Shown: in pieces, positions 25,611-32,462 of the stretch
Numbering within the stretch: position 1 is the stretch's first letter
How the letters are laid out: each line of letters starts with the position of its first letter
From: CAZHRC01 sp964533865
Lineage (GTDB): Bacteria; Bacillota; Clostridia; Tissierellales; Peptoniphilaceae
Reading direction: 5' to 3'
DNA: 64,000 nucleotides
NCBI GenBank assembly: GCA_964533865.1
Contig: CAZHRC010000002.1
Location: forward strand, 1-64,000
The notes under the pieces: generated by a model
The model's database searches: none
Seen by the model: the letters and a program-made list of their open reading frames with translations, nothing else
Told to the model about the DNA's origin: nothing
Translations under genes and position numbers: made by a program

Positions 25611-27188
25611 ATGAAACGATTGAAATTGACGGCTTTACTGTTGGCATTTATTATGATTCTCGCCGCTTGTGGTGGCGGTGCCAAACAGCCAGCGCAAACG
25701 CCAACCCAAACAGATGAAACCTCGTCTATAGGTGCTCCAACGCCAGCAACTGGTGAAAGAGATGCGCTCATCGTCGCAGTGGCCGCTGATGCCACGGGAC
25801 TCGACCCGATCGACGCGGGAAATATTTACGCGGAAAACATCATATTCCAACTCTACGACACACTTATGGTGTTGGACGACGGCAATCCCGTCCCAGGCGT
25901 GGCGGAGTCTGTCGAACAAACCGGCGATGTGGACTTTACGGTCACCCTACGCAAAGACGTGACCTTCCACAACGGGGATCCCTTAACCTCGGCAGATGTG
26001 CAGTTCACTTTGGAAAGAGCCGCCTCTTCTGCGGGTTATGGTTACATTTTTGGCAACATCGACGAAACGACCTACCAAGCGCCAGATGAGCGCACCCTCA
26101 AGTTTTCTTTAAGAGGTGTCGATGCCAGTTTTTTGGCAGCGCTAAGCCATCCTGCTGCTTCTATCGTCAGTAAAAAAGCCATCGAAGCCGGCGGCGACAA
26201 CTACCCGATGAATCCAGTGGGCACCGGCCCCTTCAAAATGGAGAGTTGGACGAAGTTGGATAAGATTGTGTTGACGAGAAATGACGCCTATTGGGGCACC
26301 GCTCCTGCCTTCAAAACCATGGAACTGCGCGTGATTCCAGAAGGAACCAACCGCACCATCGAACTCGAAAGCGGCGGCGTGGACATCGCCCTCGAAATTC
26401 CTGCAGTGGACATCCCACGAGTGGACGAGGCCCAAAAACTTCAATTGGTCAGAAAAACATCGAACTCTGTCAACTTTATCGGGTTCAACGTGGCCCACGA
26501 ACCTTTAAACAATGTGAAAGTTCGCGATGCCATCAGCTACGCCATCGATTCCAAAGCCATCGTCGCATCCGTTCTCGAGGGCACAGGTCAAGTGGCAACC
26601 GGACCGATCAACCCTAATATCAAATACTCCATCGCAAAAGATTTGCCATCCCATGAGTACAGCCCGGAAAAGGCAAAAACGATGCTTGAAGAAGCGGGTG
26701 TGAAAAATCTCGCGTTGAAGCTTTACGTCAGCGAAGACCAAACAGACCAAGATATCGCCACCATCGTTCAAGCACAACTCAAAGAAGTGGGCATCACTGT
26801 TGAAGTGACGCCATTTGAGTGGGGCGTATACTTGGATACCCTACGTGGCGACGCGCACGACATGTTCGTCCTGGGTTGGGTACCATCGATTCCTGACGCA
26901 CACTACTACCTGTACTCTCCGTTCCATACCGCAAATATGGGGCAAGGCCCGAACTTTGGCTACTACACCAACACTGCCATCGATGCCCTTATCGATCAAG
27001 GCAAAGCCGAGGTCGACGATGCCAAACGCGGTGAGATCTACAAAAACGTTCAAGATGCCATCATCGCGGACATCCCTTGGATCTATACCTACAATGGGGA
27101 ACACGTCGCAGGTGCACAAGACTACGTGCAAAACTTTGAGTTAAACTCCAACGCTTCGCACCCCTTGTACAAAGTCACCTTCAAGTAA
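25611..27188 (+). CDS. Oligopeptide/dipeptide ABC transporter substrate-binding lipoprotein
   Basis: This is an SBP_bac_5 (cluster C) binding protein on the outer face of the membrane. With ATG 25611, ten bases behind AGGAGG, it has 525 residues; the ATG at 25602 abuts the ribosome binding site. The signal peptide ends in the lipobox LAAC, about residue 21. The family stretch YPMNPVGTGPFKMESW is present, as are RDAISYAIDSKAIV and the C-terminal WVPSIPDAHYYLYSPF region. It leads an operon with two permeases. The ligand is probably a peptide, though nickel or glutathione-type ligands occur in the family. Confidence 0.9.
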   Translation: MKRLKLTALLLAFIMILAACGGGAKQPAQTPTQTDETSSIGAPTPATGERDALIVAVAADATGLDPIDAGNIYAENIIFQLYDTLMVLDDGNPVPGVAESVEQTGDVDFTVTLRKDVTFHNGDPLTSADVQFTLERAASSAGYGYIFGNIDETTYQAPDERTLKFSLRGVDASFLAALSHPAASIVSKKAIEAGGDNYPMNPVGTGPFKMESWTKLDKIVLTRNDAYWGTAPAFKTMELRVIPEGTNRTIELESGGVDIALEIPAVDIPRVDEAQKLQLVRKTSNSVNFIGFNVAHEPLNNVKVRDAISYAIDSKAIVASVLEGTGQVATGPINPNIKYSIAKDLPSHEYSPEKAKTMLEEAGVKNLALKLYVSEDQTDQDIATIVQAQLKEVGITVEVTPFEWGVYLDTLRGDAHDMFVLGWVPSIPDAHYYLYSPFHTANMGQGPNFGYYTNTAIDALIDQGKAEVDDAKRGEIYKNVQDAIIADIPWIYTYNGEHVAGAQDYVQNFELNSNASHPLYKVTFK

Positions 27189-27210
27189 TTAAAACGACGT
27201 CATCACTGAA

Positions 27211-27242
27211 GGCTGTCTCCCAACTGGCGTTAGGAGGCAGCC
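27211..27242 (+). terminator. Intercistronic hairpin after the binding-protein gene
   Basis: A 10-bp stem GGCTGTCTCC/GGAGGCAGCC (one wobble pair) is followed by CTCTTCTTT. This arrangement usually lets the binding protein be made in excess over the permeases by partial termination or mRNA protection. Confidence 0.6.
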
Positions 27243-27264
27243 CTCTTCTTTAAGAGGAGCATCC

Positions 27265-28194
27265 ATGTTAAAGTACATTTTAAAACGCTTGGCGCTATTG
27301 ATTCCCATTCTTATTGGCGTCACCTTCATCGTGTTCGCCTTACTCTACCTCTCACCCGGCGACCCTGCAAGGGCGATTCTCGGTCGATCTGCCCCTCAAG
27401 AAGCCGTAGATGCCCTTCGAGGTGAAATGGGCCTCAACGACCCCTTTATTGTCCAATACGGACGCTTTTTATACGACTTAGTCATCCACCGCAACCTCGG
27501 TACCTCCTATTTAACGAAGGCACCGGTTTTTAGCGCTTTGGCCCAAGTCATTCCTTACACCATCGAGTTGACGTTGTTGGGCATGTCCATCGCCATTGTC
27601 CTCGGGATGAGTTTAGGCGTGTTATCCGCTGTCAAAAAATACACCTGGATTGACCACTTAACCAACGTTTTTGGGTTAGCCGGATTGTCTATGCCCACAT
27701 TTTGGTTGGGGCTCATGTTGATCCTGTTTTTCTCGGTACAACTCAACCTCCTGCCGTCTTCAGGGTTTGAGACACCGGCACAAAAAATACTGCCGGCTTT
27801 TGCCTTATCGGCACAGTCCATCGCCATTATATTACGGATGACCCGATCGAGTATGCTCGATGTCCTCAACCAAGACTACATTCGCACAGCACGCGCCAAA
27901 GGACTGCGCCAATCGCGAGTGGTGATCATCCATGCGCTAAAAAATGCCATGATGCCAGTAGCGACCTCTATTGGCCTTCAAATCGGTGGATTGTTTGGCG
28001 GAGCGGTCCTGACTGAAACCATTTTTTCCATACCAGGCGTGGGAAGGTTGATGGTGGATTCCATCAAAACTAGAGACTATCCCCTAGTACTGGGCGGCGT
28101 CTTGTTTATCGCTCTATCCTACAGTTTGATCAACTTATTGGTGGATATTCTCTACGGATTTATCGATCCCAAAACCCGCTCCCAGTATCGTTAG
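27265..28194 (+). CDS. Peptide ABC transporter permease (DppB/OppB-like)
   Basis: This 309-residue inner membrane permease has six predicted helices. The N-terminal YILKRLALLIPILIGVTFIV is typical of DppB. The cytoplasmic EAA loop that docks with the ATPase is YIRTARAKGLRQSRVVIIHA (about 208-227), preceding ALKNAMMPV. It starts at ATG 27265 behind AAGAGGAG and is followed after nine bases by the partner permease. It forms the channel with the next gene. Confidence 0.92.
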   Translation: MLKYILKRLALLIPILIGVTFIVFALLYLSPGDPARAILGRSAPQEAVDALRGEMGLNDPFIVQYGRFLYDLVIHRNLGTSYLTKAPVFSALAQVIPYTIELTLLGMSIAIVLGMSLGVLSAVKKYTWIDHLTNVFGLAGLSMPTFWLGLMLILFFSVQLNLLPSSGFETPAQKILPAFALSAQSIAIILRMTRSSMLDVLNQDYIRTARAKGLRQSRVVIIHALKNAMMPVATSIGLQIGGLFGGAVLTETIFSIPGVGRLMVDSIKTRDYPLVLGGVLFIALSYSLINLLVDILYGFIDPKTRSQYR

Positions 28195-28203
28195 GAGGTA
28201 ATC

Positions 28204-29076
28204 ATGAACCCATCACAAAAACGAAACACTCGTGTTGACCTCCTCATCGATTTCTGGCGAAGGTTTCGACAAAACAAACTCGCTCTTCTGGGCTTGATCT
28301 TTCTCCTCGGATTGATCATCGTGGCAATTTTTGCCGATCACATCGCCCCATACGACTACATGACCCAAAATTTGCTCAATAAATTAAAAGAGCCTGGTGG
28401 GGCTCACCTTCTCGGCACCGATGAATTCGGTCGAGATATTTACAGCCGCATCATCTACGGCGCTCGGATTTCGATTCAAGTTGGATTTGTTTCCGTAGTG
28501 TTCGCCCTTGTCACTGGTGGCGCATTGGGTGCAATCGCCGGCTATTTTGGAGGCATGGTCGACAATGCGATCATGAGGGTTATGGATGTCGTGCTCTCCA
28601 TTCCACAATTGATCCTCGCCATCGCCATCTCCACCGCCCTTGGAAATGGGATCAATAACCTGATGTTAGCCGTAGGCCTATCTGCAATCCCCGGCTACGC
28701 TCGGATTATGCGCTCTTCGGTACTCTCCGCTAAAGAACAAGAGTACGTGGAAGCCGCTCGGCTCTCCGGTGCCACCGACAGGCGAATCCTCCTTGTACAC
28801 ATCCTCCCCAACTGTATGGCACCGATGATCGTACAAGGTACCCTCGGCGTCGCCTCGGCAATACTGACCACATCAAGTCTGAGTTTCATCGGACTGGGCA
28901 TCGAACCACCTGAACCAGAGTGGGGCTCCATGCTTTCCTCGGGCAGGCGATATATCCGAAACGATCCCCACCTCACCCTCTTCCCCGGATTAGCCATCGG
29001 CTTTACCATCTTTGCCCTCAACGTTCTCGGCGATGGATTAAGAGATGCTTTCGATCCCAAACAGAGAAAACAGTAA
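28204..29076 (+). CDS. Peptide ABC transporter permease (DppC/OppC-like)
   Basis: This 290-residue second channel subunit has the N-terminal OppC-type segment RRFRQNKLALLGLIFLLGL and then HLLGTDEFGRDIYSRIIYGA, highly conserved in the family. The EAA loop is YVEAARLSGATDRRILLVHI (about 181-200). Start ATG 28204 has TTAGGAGG close upstream. The operon ends here at a strong terminator: no DppD/DppF ATPase follows, so energising subunits must be encoded elsewhere. Confidence 0.92.
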   Translation: MNPSQKRNTRVDLLIDFWRRFRQNKLALLGLIFLLGLIIVAIFADHIAPYDYMTQNLLNKLKEPGGAHLLGTDEFGRDIYSRIIYGARISIQVGFVSVVFALVTGGALGAIAGYFGGMVDNAIMRVMDVVLSIPQLILAIAISTALGNGINNLMLAVGLSAIPGYARIMRSSVLSAKEQEYVEAARLSGATDRRILLVHILPNCMAPMIVQGTLGVASAILTTSSLSFIGLGIEPPEPEWGSMLSSGRRYIRNDPHLTLFPGLAIGFTIFALNVLGDGLRDAFDPKQRKQ

Positions 29077-29107
29077 GCTCTTATAGCGTCAACCCGTCGA
29101 AATTCTA

Positions 29108-29146
29108 AAAGCCGCAGCAAATCATCGTGATGATCTGCTGCGGCTT
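29108..29146 (+). terminator. Terminator of the oligopeptide operon
   Basis: A 12-bp stem AAAGCCGCAGCA/TGCTGCGGCTTT has a nested ATCATC/GATGAT stem inside. The T-run is short. Confidence 0.75.
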
Positions 29147-29256
29147 TGTGTGATCTCTGCGGAAAAAGGGCATCATCGACCTGTAGTGCACCTCTCCATC
29201 AGGAGACGGGAACCACTTTCACATCAAAACTCGCCCTACTTCTCGTCTCTACCAAT

Positions 29257-29301
29257 CAAAAAACAGCCGCCTCAAGAGTGAATTCTTGAAACGACTGTTG
29301 A
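29257..29301 (-). terminator. Terminator of the cold-shock gene
   Basis: On the minus strand an AACAG/CTGTT outer stem and a TCAAGA/TCTTGA inner stem precede a six-T run, 68 bases past the cold-shock stop codon. Confidence 0.65.
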
Positions 29302-29368
29302 TCTTTTGTCTGCTAACTTCTAACCGGTACGACGTACAAAATAAAAATTAGACAGCTGGGATAGGCTA

Positions 29369-29581
29369 TTAGATAACTTGGACGTTTGCTGCTCTCATTC
29401 TGCTGGAATCTTTTGGATCCGGTTCAGAATCGTAAGTTACTTTTTGGCCTTCTTCTAAAGTGCGGAAGCCATCGGATTGGATTGCTGAGAAGTGTACAAA
29501 TACGTCTTCTCCTGTTTCGTCATTGGAGATAAATCCAAAGCCTTTGTCTGCGTTAAACCATTTTACTGTACCGTTATTCAT
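29369..29581 (-). CDS. Cold-shock domain protein (CspA family)
   Basis: This 70-residue single-stranded nucleic-acid-binding beta barrel acts as an RNA chaperone and antiterminator. RNP1 is KGFGFI (about 13-18) and RNP2 is DVFVHF (about 26-31); WFNADKG and FRTLEEGQKV are also canonical. The start is ATG 29581 behind AGGAGG. The transcript has a leader of roughly 115 bases that includes a terminator-like hairpin, described separately, which suggests control at the RNA level. Confidence 0.96.
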   Translation of the reverse strand: MNNGTVKWFNADKGFGFISNDETGEDVFVHFSAIQSDGFRTLEEGQKVTYDSEPDPKDSSRMRAANVQVI

Positions 29582-29623
29582 AGTGGTACCTCCTAATTTT
29601 TATTTTGCACCTCGTCATAAAAC

Positions 29624-29674
29624 AAAAAACCCCGTTATCTGTCGTCATTAGAACAATGACCACCGAATAACGAG
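29624..29674 (-). promoter_or_regulatory. Terminator-like hairpin in the cold-shock gene leader (possible attenuator)
   Basis: On the minus strand CTCGTTAT pairs with ATAACGGG, and inside this GTCATT pairs with AATGAC across a five-base loop. GTTTTTTG follows immediately. It lies between the putative promoter and the ribosome binding site. An alternative is a terminator for an upstream transcript. Confidence 0.6.
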
Positions 29675-29704
29675 TTCATAGTTTCTCTAACTTAGTACAA
29701 TGTT

Positions 29705-29733
29705 ATCATACCATGGATTGCCAAAAAAAACAA
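29705..29733 (-). promoter_or_regulatory. Putative cold-shock gene promoter
   Basis: TTGTTT (29733-29728) and TATGAT (29710-29705) are spaced by 17 bases on the minus strand. Transcription would begin near 29698, giving a leader of about 115 bases. Confidence 0.5.
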
Positions 29734-29815
29734 GTATAATAAAAATAATCTTTTTTGTTTTATAGGTAATTTGTTAAATATCCGGAATTTCACAGAGGTC
29801 CTCTCGCCGCTAACT

Positions 29816-29959
29816 CAAAAAGAAAGCCCGATGCGTACGACACCGAGCATTCACTATCAATAACGACGATCGCCCCAACATTGAAGGTGTTGTAAGGAGG
29901 AGGTGGGAGAGTTTCCTAATAGGGTGGAGCGATCACCACGAATACGCTGTTGTTATTGA
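29816..29959 (-). ncRNA. Candidate structured small RNA with intrinsic terminator (unrecognised family)
   Basis: On the minus strand a perfect TATAAT (29969-29964) would start transcription near 29957. The RNA opens with TCAATAAC (29959-29952), which pairs with GTTATTGA (29864-29857). Inside, GATCGC pairs with GCGATC (29934-29929 with 29873-29868) and CAACA with TGTTG (29892-29888 with 29880-29876). A CU-rich stretch at 29911-29894 includes CCTCCTCC and could pair with Shine-Dalgarno sequences. It ends in a GCTCGGTG/CATCGGGC hairpin (29848-29826) followed by TTTCTTTTT. I do not recognise 6S, SRP, RNase P or a known riboswitch. It could instead be a long structured 3' end of the patatin-like mRNA. 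Confidence 0.5.
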
Positions 29960-29973
29960 TGTCATTATACGTT

Positions 29974-31131
29974 TTAATTGTGTTGGAAATATGATAGGTT
30001 TCCCAAAAAATTCTCGTAAATCCTTTCTTTTTGATACTCTCCTGAAATAAAATCGATCGGGTTGATCGGCGCCTCTAGATGTGACTCATCTCGGGGTAAC
30101 TCTTTCTCAAATTGAGCGAAAAAGCTTTCTAGGGTATACTCGCGGAGCCGATCGACACCGCGGCGCTTGCCCATATCTTCGAGAATTGCTGTTGGAAGAC
30201 TTACTGCCTCCTTGGGACGATAGATCGTATGGAGTTCTTTTACAAGAGCTTCCCGCCCCACTTTTTCTCCGATCTCTAGCTCACTATCCCTGAGATGAAG
30301 TAGTAGCTTTTCTAAAAAACCATCGAGCTCTCGTTGTGTCGTTTTGAAAAAATAATCCTCCCCTAGATAATGTCCATAGCTTTTTCGCCCATCTAGATAG
30401 CCCATGGCGATAGCTTGCTTAATCATTTTAGGTTCAAATTCATAACCTAGTCCGATATCCCCTGAAGGCTTGATGATGTGTGTGGGGATATCTTGTGGCA
30501 AAGGATGAACGATACCAAAGCCCAATGTGCGCACCAAAACCAGCTCGTCGTAACCGCGATCAAGGAGCATACCAAAAGGCAGATTGTCAAAAAAACACCC
30601 GTCTAGAAAATAGGACCCGCCGAGTTTCTCTCGTTTAAACACCGGCAGATAAGAGGATGCCATCAGGTAATTGACAAGGTTTCCCGGTGCGATATCCTCG
30701 ATAAACAACCTTTCCGGTTGCCGTTTGGTCAAATCAATGGTGACCAAACCATAATCCACCCCAGAACGCCTCAACTTTTCCTCGTCGACGTAGTCAGAGA
30801 TGAAAGACAAAATGGTACCGATATTGACCCCACCTCTCTGGATCAAACCTTGTAGTTGATCTTTTGCTCGTTTCAAATCCAGCTGCTTAGGATCGGCAAG
30901 GAGCTCTGCGATTTCAGCATCCTGTGGATCTAGAATCCGATCAAAAGAAATCGTCTTCCACATTTCTTCTAAAAGCTCAAAATCCCCTTGGGCGATAAAG
31001 GCACCGTTTATCGCCCCTATAGAGGTGCCAACCACGCCTTGAAAGGTGACGCCCTCTTCTATTATGGCGCGATATGCACCTATATGATATGCCCCTTTAG
31101 AGCCACCGCCTTCTAAAACCAAACCGCGCAT
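29974..31131 (-). CDS. Patatin-like phospholipase (RssA-like)
   Basis: This 385-residue acyl hydrolase has a Ser-Asp dyad. The oxyanion loop is EGGGSKGAYHIGAYRA (about 7-22), the nucleophile elbow GTSIG has Ser at about 37, and the catalytic Asp is in DGCFFDNLPFG (about 172), where Cys replaces the usual second Gly of DGG. The C-terminal 130 residues are helical and charged. It starts at ATG 31131 and is divergent from the deaminase gene. The family cleaves phospholipids or lysolipids; the physiological substrate is unknown. Confidence 0.9.
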   Translation of the reverse strand: MRGLVLEGGGSKGAYHIGAYRAIIEEGVTFQGVVGTSIGAINGAFIAQGDFELLEEMWKTISFDRILDPQDAEIAELLADPKQLDLKRAKDQLQGLIQRGGVNIGTILSFISDYVDEEKLRRSGVDYGLVTIDLTKRQPERLFIEDIAPGNLVNYLMASSYLPVFKREKLGGSYFLDGCFFDNLPFGMLLDRGYDELVLVRTLGFGIVHPLPQDIPTHIIKPSGDIGLGYEFEPKMIKQAIAMGYLDGRKSYGHYLGEDYFFKTTQRELDGFLEKLLLHLRDSELEIGEKVGREALVKELHTIYRPKEAVSLPTAILEDMGKRRGVDRLREYTLESFFAQFEKELPRDESHLEAPINPIDFISGEYQKERIYENFLGNLSYFQHN

Positions 31132-31211
31132 TCAACTCCCCCCCTTTCTTTATTATTTACCCAATGGTAAAATGGTTTTGTAGATTTTTTAAAATTTTTG
31201 AGGAGAGTCCA

Positions 31212-31646
31212 ATGGCAAAACGCAAATCTTGGGAATACTATTTTATGGATTTGGCCCACACCGTCGCCACTCGAGGCACCTGTGATCGCGCCTCCGTCGG
31301 ATGTGTGCTGGTCAATTCGGATAACCGCATTATCTCCACAGGGTACAACGGCTCCATCGCCGGCATGCCCCACTGTGATGAAGTCGGTCACCGCATGAGA
31401 GAAGGCCACTGTATCGCAACGATACACGCCGAAATGAACGCGTTGCTCTACTGCGCAAAAGAAGGTATCGCCGTAAAAGGCAGCACTTGTTACGTCACCC
31501 ATTTCCCTTGTCTAAACTGCACCAAATCTTTGATACAAGCTGGAATTTCTCGCATTTACTATCGAGAAGGCTACCGTATCGACGAATACGCTCTAGAACT
31601 CTTGGCCGCAAACAACATCGACCACATTCAATTGACGGAAATTTGA
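31212..31646 (+). CDS. Deoxycytidylate (dCMP) deaminase family protein
   Basis: This 144-residue zinc deaminase supplies dUMP for thymidylate synthesis. The zinc site is HAE at about 72-74 and FPCLNC at about 98-103; the second motif set CDRASVGCVLV and TGYNGSIAGMPHC is typical of dCMP deaminase/ComEB. The start is ATG 31212 behind GAGGAG; the open frame continues 16 codons upstream without a ribosome binding site. It is followed by the ilv T-box promoter. Confidence 0.92.
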   Translation: MAKRKSWEYYFMDLAHTVATRGTCDRASVGCVLVNSDNRIISTGYNGSIAGMPHCDEVGHRMREGHCIATIHAEMNALLYCAKEGIAVKGSTCYVTHFPCLNCTKSLIQAGISRIYYREGYRIDEYALELLAANNIDHIQLTEI

Positions 31647-31659
31647 CAGCTTTGGGTTA

Positions 31660-31688
31660 TTGACTTTTTCGGATAACTGGATTATTAT
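31660..31688 (+). promoter_or_regulatory. Promoter of the T-box/ilvNB transcript
   Basis: TTGACT and TATTAT are spaced by exactly 17 bases. The predicted start near 31695 leaves a leader of about 280 bases, consistent with the T-box that follows. Confidence 0.75.
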
Positions 31689-31715
31689 TACAATAGAAGT
31701 ATTTTTACCGACTAA

Positions 31716-31957
31716 AGAGCTAAAGAAGACCATGGTGTCCAAAGGAAGGCCTCAGAGAGTCTGCGCGTGGTGAGAGCAGATGCCAATTGCGGAACATCGT
31801 CCCTTCCCAGCTCATGGGCCCAACTACAGTAAGTCCATGCGGGAGTGCCCGTTAGCGCACAGGGGTGTACATGCACTCCGTTGAGAGGCGGATTTTCCGC
31901 AATTAGGGTGGTACCGCGAGTTCCTCGTCCCTGACTTAGGTCAGTGGACGATTTTTT
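31716..31957 (+). promoter_or_regulatory. T-box riboswitch (branched-chain amino acid, probable Ile specifier)
   Basis: The leader senses uncharged tRNA and controls readthrough into ilvN-ilvB. The canonical T-box AGGGTGGTACCGCG is at 31905-31918. Stem I is closed by GGAAGG/CCTTCC (31744-31749 with 31802-31807), and its distal part has GGTGAGAG in a TCTGC/GCAGA arm. The specifier loop reads GGAAC-ATC-G, giving ATC (31796-31798), an isoleucine codon followed by the usual purine. The terminator is the CGTCC-CTGAC / GTCAG-T-GGACG stem with a T-run (31926-31957), competing with the antiterminator that uses the T-box. Confidence 0.93.
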
Positions 31958-31974
31958 ATTCCTAGGAGGATGAA

Positions 31975-32454
31975 ATGAAACATACCTTATCGGTCATCGT
32001 GGAAAACAATGCCGGGGTTCTCACTCGGGTTGCAGGTTTGTTTTCCAGACGAGGCTACAACATCGAAAGTTTAACCGTCGGCACAACCGACCTTCCAGGC
32101 ATCTCTCGAATGACCATCGTCGTCGACGGCGATGAGCGCATCATCGAGCAGGTATCCAAACAGCTCTATAAGTTGATCGAGGTTCAAAAACTCATCGACC
32201 TCACCAAGGACGAGTACATCGACCGAGAATTGGTGTTGATCAAAGTGGCGTATAACAACGAAACCCGCACTGAAATTCTCCAAATCGTCGATATTTTCCG
32301 CGCCCATGTCGTCGACTTTTCGAAGGATACCTTCATCGTCGAAACGACAGGCGATTCCAGTAAAATCAATGCCATCGAGGAGGCGCTCAAACCTTTTGGC
32401 ATACGAGAAACCATCCGCACGGGAAAAGTTGCCCTGTCCCGCGGGCAAAGGTAG
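31975..32454 (+). CDS. ilvN: Acetolactate synthase small (regulatory) subunit
   Basis: This 159-residue subunit binds valine for feedback inhibition and activates the catalytic subunit. The N-terminal ACT domain starts LSVIVENNAGVLTRVAGLFS and contains RRGYNIESLTVG; the ALS_ss_C domain follows (about 85-155), with GDSSKINAIEEAL. The start is ATG 31975 behind AGGAGG, directly after the T-box terminator. It precedes the large subunit, opposite to the usual ilvB-ilvN order. Confidence 0.95.
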   Translation: MKHTLSVIVENNAGVLTRVAGLFSRRGYNIESLTVGTTDLPGISRMTIVVDGDERIIEQVSKQLYKLIEVQKLIDLTKDEYIDRELVLIKVAYNNETRTEILQIVDIFRAHVVDFSKDTFIVETTGDSSKINAIEEALKPFGIRETIRTGKVALSRGQR

Positions 32455-32462
32455 GTGAAGCT

